Below the pieces are notes generated by a model, which did not search any database, had not been told where the DNA came from, and was given only the letters and a program-made list of their open reading frames with translations. Shown here one piece after another: positions 50,929 through 60,939 of a DNA stretch of 64,000 bases. Source of the stretch: Roseicyclus sp. (GTDB lineage Bacteria > Pseudomonadota > Alphaproteobacteria > Rhodobacterales > Rhodobacteraceae); contig JAGYLB010000129.1 in the NCBI GenBank assembly GCA_018401055.1, positions 11,691 through 75,690 on the forward strand, in the 5' to 3' direction. The position numbers and the translations under genes are program-made. Every line of letters begins with the position of its first letter. Position 1 is the first letter of the stretch.

Positions 50929-51276
50929 TCAGACCGGACGCAGGACCGAGGTGTCGGTGCCTTCGGGCAGGTCGCGGGCGAGACCTTCGAAGCCCTCGGC
51001 CTCGAGCGCCTCGAGGGTCATGCCCATGCGGCCATCGGGCAGTTCGATATCGCCGCAGGTGCCGACGGGCACCAGCGTCCAGGCGTTGCCCTGCCAATCG
51101 ACGGTCGAGGTGCCGGCGCAGGTCGTGCCGGGACCGGCGGCGCAGTCGTTTTCACCGGCGAGGCTTACGCCGAAGCACTTTTCATTGGCCTGCGCCTGCG
51201 CTTCGGTCACGCCATGGGCGGAGACAGCGGCGGCAACGGCACCCAGCAGGGCGAGGGATTTCGTGGCGGTGGTCAT
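50929..51276 (-). CDS. bufA: Bufferin-family precursor (BufA1/DUF2282-like)
   Basis: 115 residues. Long signal peptide ([20 protein letters not shown], likely cleavage after AQA), then the core [40 protein letters not shown] and VGTCGD with four cysteines, the bufferin pattern. The modified peptide is expected to bind copper in the periplasm and protect against copper stress. The C-terminal extension (about 40 residues, [15 protein letters not shown]) is longer than the core. GGGAG precedes the ATG at 51276. Confidence 0.88.
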   Translation of the reverse strand: MTTATKSLALLGAVAAAVSAHGVTEAQAQANEKCFGVSLAGENDCAAGPGTTCAGTSTVDWQGNAWTLVPVGTCGDIELPDGRMGMTLEALEAEGFEGLARDLPEGTDTSVLRPV

Positions 51277-51635
51277 GGTTGGTCTAGCTCCCGAATGGTC
51301 GATGACAGGGTTCATGGTAACGCGCCGCCATCGCAGTGGCGGACAACCCAAATCTGCGCAGGAGTGCTGATCAAACGCCAATCACAGGCGCGTGGCCCAC
51401 GTTTGCGTTATGGGTTGTGACGCGGCTGTGAGGGAATGTCGCGGAAAGAAATGTTAAAAAACAGTGTTTTGAAGTCAGGCTCTGCGCATCATTGTTCCGT
51501 CAAGTGTTGCCTTGTGTCACCCGACAGGGGGGAATGGGCGGAAATGTTTCACCGCATGCCCCTTCGGCAGGCGCCCTTTTTCTGCATCGCTCCGGTGTCT
51601 ATGTTCCATCCCGAGTCGCACGAAAGGACATCTCC
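51277..51635. other. Divergent intergenic region (359 bp)
   Basis: Lies between bufA (minus) and a membrane protein gene (plus) and should hold both promoters. A relatively AT-rich stretch at 51440-51480 (GAAATGTTAAAAAACAG) is the best place for one of them. No gene and no clear copper-responsive operator were recognised. Confidence 0.5.
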
Positions 51636-52004
51636 ATGCGCAACGCCGCCCTCGTGCTGGGCCTGATCGGTGGGCTGATCGCCATGATCGTGGGCTTTTT
51701 CGTCTATGGCTATGTCGTCTTTGTCGACTGGTTCGGCGAGGTTCCCGATCTCGCCACGCAAGTGCCCGATCCGCAGATGAAAAAGGCGGTCTCGCTGATC
51801 GCGCCCATCCTTGGCATCGCCGGTGCCGCGATGGCGCGGTCTCGGGCGCTTTGGGGCGGGCTCATGATGCTGGCCGCAGCGGGCGGCATCTATCACGGCT
51901 TGGGTTTTGGCGTCTTCACGATGTTTCCCATTGCCTGCCTTGGGCTTGGCGGGGTTCTGGCGCTGGCCGCGGGAAGGCCGGACGAGGAGAAGGCGCATTT
52001 TTGA
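51636..52004 (+). CDS. Small membrane protein
   Basis: 122 residues with four hydrophobic segments: ALVLGLIGGLIAMIVGFFVY, AVSLIAPILGIAGAAMARSR (with the next short one), WGGLMMLAAAGGIYHGLGFG and MFPIACLGLGGVLALAAGRP. Starts MRNAALV after GAAAGGA. Resembles uncharacterised Rhodobacterales membrane proteins; the helix arrangement suggests no transporter family that I can name. Confidence 0.65.
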   Translation: MRNAALVLGLIGGLIAMIVGFFVYGYVVFVDWFGEVPDLATQVPDPQMKKAVSLIAPILGIAGAAMARSRALWGGLMMLAAAGGIYHGLGFGVFTMFPIACLGLGGVLALAAGRPDEEKAHF

Positions 52005-52045
52005 CCCTCCGGCAGGGGCGCCCTTCGGCTGTATGGAATATTTTT

Positions 52046-52064
52046 CTGTGCAAATTTTGCACAG
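52046..52064. promoter_or_regulatory. Perfect 19-bp palindrome upstream of the B12/SCHIC-like gene
   Basis: CTGTGCAAATTTTGCACAG, perfect dyad symmetry about the central T, 116 bp before the GTG at 52180 and 42 bp past the preceding stop. It has no T tract to make a terminator and looks like an operator for a dimeric regulator. Confidence 0.6.
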
Positions 52065-52179
52065 TGCAACTTGACTCACGCCCCATCCTGTTGCGCCATG
52101 GTGGCGGGGATGTTCGGTGCAGGCGCTGACGCGCCGCCATCCCGTTGCTGTTGCATGTCGGCTGACGGGAGACGGCACG

Positions 52180-52980
52180 GTGAGACAATTCAAGGATGAT
52201 GATCCGCGCGCGCCGTCAGGGCGCGACAGTGCCGACGGCGCGGCCGAGGCCGGATCGGACGGGCGCAGCATCAATCCCGGATCAGTCGAATGGCTGGCCC
52301 GCGCAGCATCGCCCGGCTTGCGCGCGAAGCGGCCGAGCGTGCCGGGGCTGGCGCGCCCATTGCCGCGAAAGCGTGGTCGCCACCTTCTGTGATCATCTGG
52401 TCGCGGGCGACTACGCCGCGGCCGAGGCCGTGGTGCGCCGCCTGACCACCCACAGCCAGGATTACGCCAAGATCGCCGACGGGCTGCTGTCGCGCGCCGC
52501 GCGGCGATTGGGCGAAAGTTGGGAGGCCGACAAACTGTCCTTCGCCGACGTATCGGTCGCGGTCTCGCAGATCTTTCGCCTGAACCAGGCGTTCCGGCAA
52601 CGCAACGTGCCCTTGGTCCGTGGGCCCGAACGGCTCGGCATCTTTGCCACCATCCCGGGCCAGCCCCACAACCTTGGGCTTGTGCTGGCGGCCGAGGCCT
52701 TTCGCGGCGAGGGCTGGGAGATCGACTTGCGCCTAGACACGCCCTCGCGCGACATCATCGACATTGCCCGCCGCCAGCGCCCGCGCTGATCGGGCTGACC
52801 ATCAGCCGTGAAGACAGGCGGCGCCAGATGGCCCATCTGATCCTGAGCCTGCGCGCCCTGCCGATGCCGGTCCGGATCATGCTGGGAGGGCGCGGGGCCC
52901 TCGGGCTTGCGCGCATCCTGCCGCGCGGCCAGATCGACCGCGTGGCGACGGATATCACCTCGGCGCTGCGCGAGGCCTGA
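52180..52980 (+). CDS. B12-binding-like (SCHIC/PpaA-type) regulator, about three frameshifts
   Basis: GTG start after GGGAG. Pieces: a polar N-terminus (DDDPRAPSGRDSADGAAEAG), ARLAREAAERAGAGAPIAAK, then the helical cap FCDHLVAGDYAAAEAVVRRL and LGESWEADKLSFADVSVAVS. A Rossmann domain follows (ERLGIFATIPGQPHNLGLVL; then LIGLTISREDRRRQMAHLIL; end RVATDITSALREA). Shifts near 52320, 52375 and 52785. The cobalamin histidine motif DxHxxG is replaced by PGQPHNLG, as in heme-sensing SCHIC domains of PpaA/AerR. About 266 residues. No photosynthesis genes are near. Confidence 0.68.
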
Positions 52981-52986
52981 GAGGGC

Positions 52987-54004
52987 TCAATCGGCGATGC
53001 GGATGCAGATATTGCCGAACTCTGATTGTGTCTCGAGTATCCGGAAAGCATCGGGTGCCTTGGCGAAGGGCAGGGTCTGAGCGACCACCGGTCGCAGTTT
53101 GTGCTCCCCAACGGCCCGACTCAGAGCAGCAAGACCCTGCCGGGACCCCACCGTCACCGCGCGCAGCGTCAACTGTCGGGTCAGGATGGCGGGCAGGAAG
53201 ATCTCGGCCCGGTTGCCGGTGACATTGCCGATCAAGATGATCTGACCGCCCACGCGGGTGCAGCAGATCGTATCGGGAAGGGTCGCGGCGCCATCCGATT
53301 CCAGCACCCGGTCCGCGCCCGAGCCCACGGTCGCCGCGCGCACGGCGCCCGCCCAATCGGGAGTAGCGCCCCGGTCAATCACCAGATCCGCGCCCAGCCC
53401 TGCGACGCGCGCTGCGCGCTCAGGCGAGGATGTGGTGACGATCACGCGCGCGCCGCGGCTTTTGGCCAGTTGCACCGCCATCAGCGCCACGCCGCCCAGT
53501 GCCCAGCACCAGTACCACCTCGCCAGGCCGGACCCGCGGCGCGGCCATCAGCGCGCTCCAGGCGGTCAGGCCGGCGCAGGGCAGGGTCGCGGCCTCGGCA
53601 TCGCTCAGGTGGCCGGGCACGGGCACAAGGGTATGTGGCGGGAAAGACGCAAGCCGTCGCCAGCACGCCATCGAGCGGCCCGCCCAGCCGCCCGGCCTCC
53701 AGATCGGCGGGGGCGTGCCGCCGTCCCAATGCTGGAAAAAGGCAGGGGCAGACGCGGGTTCCGGGGGCAGCCCTGTCACGCCCGGCCCGGTTTGCGTCCA
53801 CGACACCGACCCCATCCGAAGAGGGATCAGCGGTGGTTGCACCCGCCGCCCATGCTGGCCGCGCAAAACGACCAGATCGCGGTAGTTCAGCGCCGCCGCC
53901 CGCATTGTCAGCAACACTTCGCCCGGGCCGGGCACGGGATCGGGCAGGTCTTTCAGACGAAGGTTGTGTAACCCGAACCCGCCTTCAAAGCGCCAGGCCT
54001 TCAT
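52987..54004 (-). CDS. MDR-family NAD(P)-dependent alcohol dehydrogenase/quinone oxidoreductase, several frameshifts
   Basis: Start [20 protein letters not shown] then [20 protein letters not shown] (GroES-like fold). [20 protein letters not shown] and [20 protein letters not shown] with [10 protein letters not shown] make the nucleotide-binding domain, in another frame; [20 protein letters not shown] follows. The middle (residues about 60-105) is scrambled by further shifts near 53830 and 53650. The structural-zinc cysteines are not evident. About 339 residues. AGGGGAG precedes the ATG within a dispersed element. Confidence 0.82.
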
Positions 54005-54014
54005 GCCATCTCCC

Positions 54015-54088
54015 CTGATCTTCTCTGTTTTGAAAATATCCCGGGGGAGCAGCGGGCGAAAGCCCGATGCGGGGGCAGAGCCCCTCTC
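54015..54088 (-). repeat. Dispersed intergenic element, copy B
   Basis: On the minus strand: GGGGCTCTGCCCC, then a CGGGCTTTCGCCCG hairpin, CCCGGGATATTT and AACAGAGAAG. Same block order as copy A at 32891-32945. It fills the space between thrS and the MDR gene; its end runs into the MDR ribosome-binding site. Confidence 0.7.
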
Positions 54089-54095
54089 ACCGCGA

Positions 54096-56052
54096 TCAGC
54101 CCATCGGGCGCAGGTCGGGCGGCACGGCCTCGGCGGCAAGCTCGGCCACGACCTCCGCCAGCGGGCGGAGCTGGGTCTGGGGTTCGCCCAGACGGCGCAG
54201 TGTCACGGTTCCCGCCTCGACCTCGTTGCGGCCGATGGCGAGGATCACCGGCACCTTGCCCACCGAATGTTCGCGGACCTTGTAGTTGATCTTCTCGTTG
54301 CGGATGTCGGCCTCGGCCCGGATGCCCGCAGCCTGAAGCTGCGCCACAGTGGCATGCACCGCCTCGTCTGCCTCCGACACGATGGAGGCCACGACAACCT
54401 GACGCGGTGCCAGCCAGAAGGGCAGGCTTGCCGGCATGTTCCTCGATCAAGATGCCGATGAAGCGCTCGAAGGAGCCGAGGATCGCGCGGTGCAGCATGA
54501 CGGGGCGGTGCTTCTCGCCATCGGGGCCGATGTAGGTCGCATCCAGCCGCTCGGGTAGGACGAAATCGACCTGATGGGTGCCGCATTGCCATTTGCGCCC
54601 GATCGCGTCGGTCAGGGTAAACTCCAGCTTGGGCCCGTAGAAGGCGCCTTCGCCGGGGTTGACCACCGGCTCGATGCCTGCCGCGCGGGTGGCTGCCAGA
54701 AGCGCCGCTTCGGCCTTGTCCCAGACCTCGTCGCTGCCCGCGCGCTGTTCGGGCCGGGTGGAGAACAGGACCTCGAACTTGGGGAAGCCCAAATCGCGGT
54801 AGATGTTCGACAGGAAGTCGATGAAGCGTTTCGTCTCGGCCTCGATCTGTTCCTCGGTGCAAAAGATATGCGCATCGTCTTGCACGAAGCCGCGCACGCG
54901 CATGATGCCATGCAGCGCGCCGGACGGCTCGTAGCGGTTGCACGATCCGAATTCGGCCATGCGCAAGGGCAGGTCGCGGTAGGATTTGAGACCAACGTTG
55001 AAGATCTGCACGTGGCACGGGCAGTTCATGGGCTTGAGCGCGTTGATCGCCTTTTCACGGGCATGCTCCTCGTCCACCTCGACGATGAACATGTTTTCTT
55101 GATATTTTTCCCAGTGGCCGCTCTGTTCCCAGAGCTTGCGTTCGACGACCTGCGGGGTGTTGACCTCCACATAGCCGCCGCGGCGCTGCTGGCGGCGCAT
55201 GTAGTCTTGCAGCGTGGTGTAGATGGTCCAGCCGTTGGGGTGCCAGAAGACCTGACCGCGCGCCTCCTCTTGCATGTGGAAGAGGTCCATCTCGCGGCCA
55301 AGGCGGCGGTGGTCGCGCTTTTCGGCTTCTTCAAGGAAGGTGAGGTGGGCCTTGAGGTCGTCGCGGTTCTGGAAGGCCACGCCGTAGATGCGTTGCAGCA
55401 TCGGTCGGCTCGAGTCGCCGCGCCAATAGGCGCCCGCGACCTTCATCAGCTTGAAGGCATCGGCGGGCAATTGGCCCGTGTGGCTCAGATGCGGGCCGCG
55501 GCACAGATCCTGCCAAGCCCCATGCCAATACATCCGGATCGGCTGCCCCTCGGGGATCATGCCGACCAGTTCCACCTTGTAGGGCTCGCCCGAGGCCTCG
55601 TAATGCGCGATGGCGCGGGCGCGGTCCCAGATCTCGGTCTTGACCGGATCGCGCAGGTTGATGATCTCGCGCATCTTCGCTTCGATCCGGCCAAGGTCTT
55701 CGGGGGTGAAGGGCTCGGCCCGGTCGAAATCGTAATACCAGCCGTTTTCGATCACCGGGCCGATGGTGACGCGCACATCGGGCCAGATCTCCTGCACCGC
55801 GCGGGCCATGACATGGGCCATGTCGTGGCGGATCAGTTCCAGCGCTTGCGGGGCGTCTTTCATGGTCTGGAGCGCGATGGTGGCATTGCCGTCGATCGGC
55901 CATTGCAGGTCGAAATGCGCGCCATTCACTGTCGCGGAAATGGCTGCTTTTTCCAGAGATTTGGAGATCGAGGCGGCGACCTGCGCGGGCGTCGTGCCGG
56001 CGGGGTAGTCGCGTGCAATGCCATCGGGGAAGGTGAGGGTGATCTGGGCCAA
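54096..56052 (-). CDS. thrS: Threonyl-tRNA synthetase, one frameshift
   Basis: Charges tRNA-Thr. TGS domain ([20 protein letters not shown]), editing domain ([20 protein letters not shown]), class II core with the zinc cysteine in [14 protein letters not shown], motif 2 [20 protein letters not shown] and [17 protein letters not shown], then [21 protein letters not shown] shift near 54436 (HAGKP to [15 protein letters not shown]) separates the anticodon-binding domain. Joined length about 651. Start at 56052. Confidence 0.95.
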
Positions 56053-56185
56053 CTGTCGGCCTCCTCGTCGGTTTGGCGCCTACTGAACGCCCGGTTGCGG
56101 GTATGTCGTGGGCGTTAGATGGCCGGGCAGCGCGGTGAAGTCAACGCCGGGAGAGGGGGCCGCGACCGGGTGCGGCCCCCTGTCG

Positions 56186-56584
56186 TCAGGCGGCAAGCAC
56201 CTGCCAGCCGATGACGAGGATCGCGACCCATCCCGCGGTGAAGATCAGGGGCCTAATGGGCAGGACCGGGAAGCCGCCGATCTTCCAGACCGCATGCGCC
56301 AGCCTGAGCGCGAAGAAGACCGCCGCAGCCCCCGCCGTCACCCCGTTCGAGACGCCCGCAAGATGCGCCACCAGCACGACGACCGCGAAAGGCAGGAACT
56401 GCTCCAGCAAGTTGAGATGGGCCCGCCACGCCCGGTGGATCCATGCGGGCAGCCGGGCCGGATCGGTGGGCCGGTTGTCAGGGGGCAGCGGCAGTTTGGC
56501 CGTGTTCACGCCGATGATGTAGGGCAACCACAAGCTCGCCGCGAGGAGTGCCGTCAGCGTCAGCCAGAACAGATCGGCGGTCAT
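56186..56584 (-). CDS. MAPEG family membrane protein
   Basis: 132 residues, four helices (LFWLTLTALLAASLWLPYII; FLPFAVVVLVAHLAGVSNGV; AAAVFFALRLAHAVWKIGGF; FTAGWVAILVIGWQVLAA). RAWRAHLNLLEQFLPFAVVV is the MAPEG helix-loop pattern. Relatives include microsomal glutathione transferases; activity here unknown. Its ATG overlaps the upstream gene's true stop by 4 bp. Confidence 0.88.
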   Translation of the reverse strand: MTADLFWLTLTALLAASLWLPYIIGVNTAKLPLPPDNRPTDPARLPAWIHRAWRAHLNLLEQFLPFAVVVLVAHLAGVSNGVTAGAAAVFFALRLAHAVWKIGGFPVLPIRPLIFTAGWVAILVIGWQVLAA

Positions 56585-57332
56585 TGCGCCATCTCGGGGC
56601 GAAGCGGTGGGCCTTGCCGGTTTCGAGCCATGTCTTGAGGCCGCCCGCGAAGCGCGCCCAGCCTTCGCGCACGCCTGTCTGGCTGGCAGGCAGGTCGTAA
56701 TGCTCGACCGTCAGCTTCATCCCCGACGCGCCGGGCGTGACGATGTAGACGCAGCGCGACGCTGTCTTGTCCTCGCCCCAGTTGGGCAGGAATTCCAACT
56801 CGATCCGGGTCTTGGGGTCGATCGCGATCACCTTGTTCGACAGCATGTGCCCGCCTTGGGGAAAGCTGTAGTCGATGGTGTCGCCGGGGGCTGTGGCATC
56901 GCCCGCGACGGTGTGGCAGGTGAAATGGTACTGGCCAATGAGGTCTGCGCGGGTCAGCGCGTCCCATAGGGCGTCGTGGGTGCAGGCGATGAAGGTTTCC
57001 ATCACGAAATCGGGCTTGGTCATGGCTTGGCTCTCCAGCTGTGTCTTGAGACGGGACAGGGCCTTGGCCTGCGGTTGTAAGAAGGGGTCGATCCAGCGGT
57101 CGACAATCTCCTGCAGGGGCAAGGCGTTGAGGTAGTGGTACTTGAACCGCCCCGATTTGCGCGGGACGACGAGATGGGCCTCTTCGAGGACCTTGAGGTG
57201 TTTCATGACCCCGAACCGGGTCATGTCGAGCTGCTCTTCCAACTGGGTCAGGGTCTGACCGTCTTGGGCGCGCAGGCTGTCGAGCAGCCGGCGGCGTGCG
57301 GGGTCGTTCAGGGCTTTGAAGATCTGGTCCAT
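56581..57332 (-). CDS. ArsR-type HTH fused to SRPBCC (AHSA1-like) domain, frameshift at 3' end
   Basis: Residues 1-95 are a winged helix (IFKALNDPARRRLLDSLRAQ, LTQLEEQLDMTRFGVMKHLK, VLEEAHLVVPRKSGRFKYHY). From residue about 105 a SRPBCC ligand-binding fold follows (FVMETFIACTHDALWDALTR; IDYSFPQGGHMLSNKVIAID; ASGMKLTVEHYDLP). Fusions of this type are known. One missing C near 56598 alters the end; restored, it reads KAHRFAPEMAQ with stop at 56581, coupled to the MAPEG gene. About 250 residues; effector unknown. Confidence 0.85.
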
Positions 57333-57477
57333 GAGAAGCTTATACGTGATTCTATAGTCACGTGACAATAGAGTCACCTGCTTTGGGGCGGATCCGCTGC
57401 CGGTGCTTTGCGGCAGGGGATTGCCCCGCGCCCGCCGCTGTCGCAGGGTCGCGCGCAGGCAGGACCCGGAGGCAGGC

Positions 57478-58237
57478 ATGGCGGACCCCAATACCTCAGA
57501 GAGCGCAGGGCGCAGGATCGCTGGCTTACCGGTTTTTTCGGGGCGCGAACCCGGTGTCGTGTTTTTGGGCGGTCTGCGCTCGGACATGACGGGCACCAAG
57601 GCGGTGCATCTGGAGGATTGGGCGCGGCGCAGCGGGCGGGCCTTTTTGCGGTTCGATTATTCGGGACATGGGGCGAGCAGTGGCGCGTTCACCGACGGGT
57701 GCATCGGCGACTGGGCCGAGGATGCTCAGGCCGCGATCGAGGCGCTGACCGAGGGGCCGCTGGTGCTGGTCGGCTCCTCCATGGGCGGATGGATCAGCCT
57801 GCTTCTGGCCCAGCGGATGCCCGGGCGGGTGGCAGGGTTGGTGACCATTGCCGCCGCCCCTGATTTCACCGAGGACGGCATGTGGGCCGACTGGTCCGAA
57901 GATCAGCGCCGCGCTTGCATGGGGGCGGGGCGGAGTCGCGCACCATCGGAGTATGGCGCGGACATGATCATCACCCGCCGCATGATCGGCGGACGGGCGC
58001 GATCGACCTCGTCCTGCGCACCCCTCGCCCCGCCAGATCCCAGGTGCGGATGCTGCACAGCTGCACAGCCGGCGGCCGATGTACCGGCAAGCGTGGCGCT
58101 CCGGGCTTCGACGCATCCAGCAAGGCGACGATATCCCGTGCCTCGAACTGGTCAAGGAGGCTGATCACCGGTTTTCAGATCCCGGCTGCCTCGCCTCGAT
58201 CACCCGCGCGGTCGAGGAGGTGCTGGGGCGCATCTAG
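57478..58237 (+). CDS. Alpha/beta hydrolase, frameshifted
   Basis: MADPNTSESAGRRIAGLPVF start, PGVVFLGGLRSDMTGTKAVH, FLRFDYSGHGASSGAF and the nucleophile elbow LVLVGSSMGGWISLLLAQRM (Ser about 102). After about residue 150 frames change at least twice; the end lies in another frame as CLELVKEADHRFSDPGCLAS (catalytic His region) and AVEEVLGRI at 58237. Segment YGADMIITRRMI lies between. About 253 residues, family YqiA/BAAT-like; substrate unknown. Divergent from the ArsR-SRPBCC gene. Confidence 0.78.
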
Positions 58238-58485
58238 CATGCCGCGGGTCTTTCGCTGAGGGTCGGTTTCGCCGTCACGCCGGGGCAGGCAGGAGGGCGG
58301 CACCCCCGCACCTAGCCAGAGGAAGTAGCCGATCCCTTCCAGCATGTCGCCGCAGGTGACACCCAGACACCGGAGATGACCGCAAGGGTGGTACAGGCCA
58401 TCCTCGACCGGACGATGGTGGCACGGGAGGTCCGGGCCGACTTGGACCGTGGACCGGTGCGGTGCGGCGGGTTACTGTTTTGTCC

Positions 58486-59435
58486 ATGACTCGCGCATCG
58501 CTCTTGACCACTGCCTTGGTTTGCCTGCCCGTGATGGCGATGGGTCAGACTTGGCAGAACATTGCCGCCGATACCGGCAGGCTGATCTATGCGGGCACGG
58601 TCGCGCCGGAATATTCGCTGACCTTCACCTGCAACGCCCCCTCGCCGCAACGCCGCCCCCTGATCGAGACGGAAGATCATGAGACGATCCTGAATAGCCC
58701 CTTCGGCATGTTCATAACGCTGAGTGCGGAACTTGTGCGCCCCGTCGGGGGCGAGGTTCTGCCTGCAGTGACCGTGACGCTGGACGGTACGGGCTACCGC
58801 CTGCCGCCGGTGCGGTGGGACGAGCTTTACAGCGAGTGGATGGTGGAACTGGCCATGGCCGATCCGCTGTTCGGAGCCTTGGCCGCCGCCTCTGATCTGG
58901 TGCTTGATAGCGGCACGGGGGCGGCGTGGCGCTATCCGGTGGACGGGCTGGCCGAGGGGGTGGTCACCGCGATGTCGGCCTGTGCGACGGGGTGGGTGCA
59001 GGCGGGGTTCGCCCTGCCGCCCGCATTGGGCGGTGCCGCGCAAGCGCGCAGCGCCTGCCATGGTGGGGCTGATGACGCCCGAGATCGATGCCTTTTTGCG
59101 CCGCGAATGTGGGGCGCCCCTACACGATCAACGACCGGGCCATCGCCAGCCATGATCTGGACCGCGATGGTGTGCCCGACCGCGTCCTCGACTGGGGCGG
59201 CGTTACCTGCGGCGGAGCCATTGCGCGGCCCTATTGCGGCGCGGCCTATTGCTCGATCGAGGTGTTCTTGTCGAGCCGTCCGAGTGACCCGCAGTCGTTT
59301 CTGGGTGTGGGCTATACCGTGACGCAGGCCGCAAATGGCGCGCACGGCCTGCGGTTTGGCGGTACGGCGGGGGGATGTGCGCGGGGCGAATGCGACCGCA
59401 TCTTCTGGTGGGATGGCAGCCGTTTCCGGGAGTGA
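58486..59435 (+). CDS. Exported protein with a calcium-binding-like motif, two frameshifts
   Basis: Signal MTRASLLTTALVCLPVMAMG. A beta-rich body (LIYAGTVAPEYSLTFTCNAP; AVTVTLDGTGYRLPPVRWDE) leads to TPEIDAFLRRECG in a second frame, and in a third to IASHDLDRDGVPDRVLDWGG, an EF-hand/thrombospondin-3 type Asp-rich loop, with paired cysteines nearby (TCGG, YCGAAYC). Shifts near 59050 and 59105. End WWDGSRFRE. About 316 residues. Family not recognised. Confidence 0.65.
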
Positions 59436-59558
59436 TCCGCCTCTGTGGATGGATCGGGGGACAGATGGCGGAAGTGAAAGATTTGGGCCATTTCGAGCCC
59501 TGAGGCGCGATGGGATTGCCGGATTTCGGCAATCCCTGATCTTTGCCATGCTCTCGGA

Positions 59559-60822
59559 TCAGCCGACCGCGCGCACCGGTGTCTTGGGGGCATCGCAATT
59601 GGCGTCGATGAAATCCAGCACCAGTGGCCGGATCTTGTTGCGCCAGCTTTTGCCAGCAAAGATGCCGTAATGCCCGGCCTCGGGTTCGAGATAGGCTGGC
59701 CTTCTTCTCGTCTGGCAGGCCGGTGCACAGGTCCAGCGCCGCGACGCATTGGCCGGGCGCGGAGATGTCATCCTTGCCGCCTTCGACCGTTTTGACCGCT
59801 ACGGTGGTGATCTTGCCGATATCGACGCGTTTGCCATCGACGGTAAAGCGGTTCTGCGCGATCTCGAGCCCCTTGAAGATGCGCTCGACGGTCGAAAGGT
59901 AGAATTCCGCCGTCATGTCCATCACGGCGAGGTATTCGTCGTAGAACTTGTTGTGCTTGTCGTGGTCGCTGGCTTCGCCCTTGGCTACGCGGATCACCTG
60001 ATCGCGGAAGGCAGTCGCATGTTTCTCGGCATTCATCGCCATGAAGGACGACAGCTGTTGCAGGCCGGGATAGACCATGCGGCCCGCGCCCGCATATTTG
60101 AAGCCCACGCGCTGCAGCACGAATTTCTCAAGCTGGCCCATCGTCACCCGATTGCCGAAATCGGTCACGTCGGTTGCGGCGGCCTCGGGGTTGATCGGTC
60201 CGCCGATCAGCGTCAGCGACCGGGGTTGGGCTGTGGGGTCTTCCTCGGCCAGATAGGCGGTCGCGGCCAGCGCCAGCGGCGCGGGCTGGCAGACAGCGAT
60301 CACATGGCTGTCGGGCCCCATCGTACGCAGGAATTCGACCAGATAAAGGGTGTAGTCCTCGACGTCGAACTTGCCCGCGCTGACCGGAATGTCACGCGCA
60401 TTGTGCCAATCGGTGATATAGACGTCGCAATCGGGCAGCAGACTGAGCACCGTGGACCGCAGGAGGGTCGCGTAATGCCCCGACATGGGTGCCACCAGCA
60501 AGACCTTGCGCCCAGTGGGGGCGCGGCCATGAACCTTGAACCGGATCAGGTCGCCAAAGGGCCGCGTCACGACCCGTTCGACCGATACCATGTGGTCGCG
60601 GCCGTCATCGGCGGGAATGGAATGGATGCCCCAGTCGGGTTTCACGGCCATCCGCGCAAAACTGCGTTCCGTGACCTCGCCCCATGCGGCGGTCATCTGG
60701 ATCATCGGATTGGCGAACAGGCCAAGCTGGGGGTAGGAACACATCGCGCGCGCGGTGGAGCCCATCCACTGGTTCGTCACGCGCATCGATTCCATGAGGT
60801 CATAGGTGAGCATGTAGCGCAT
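59559..60822 (-). CDS. phaZ: Intracellular polyhydroxybutyrate depolymerase, one frameshift
   Basis: Breaks down stored PHB granules. MRYMLTYDLMESMRVTNQWM start; core HGRAPTGRKVLLVAPMSGHY, then the cysteine lipase-like box HVIAVCQPAPLALAATAYLA, and VRVAKGEASDHDKHNKFYDE. A shift near 59695 (after LPDEKKA) moves the end (YLEPEAGHYGIFAGKSWRNK, with the catalytic His) to another frame, stop at 59559. About 420 residues. AGGAGA precedes the ATG. Divergent from phaC. Confidence 0.93.
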
Positions 60823-60939
60823 CGGCGTCTCCTGCCTGACAGCCGGGATAGATATTCCGCACCCGGATCAAATCGTCGCTTTGCCCCCTCACCACGGCTC
60901 CGCTAGGGTTGAGTGAACCATCGGAAAGGTAAAATCAAG

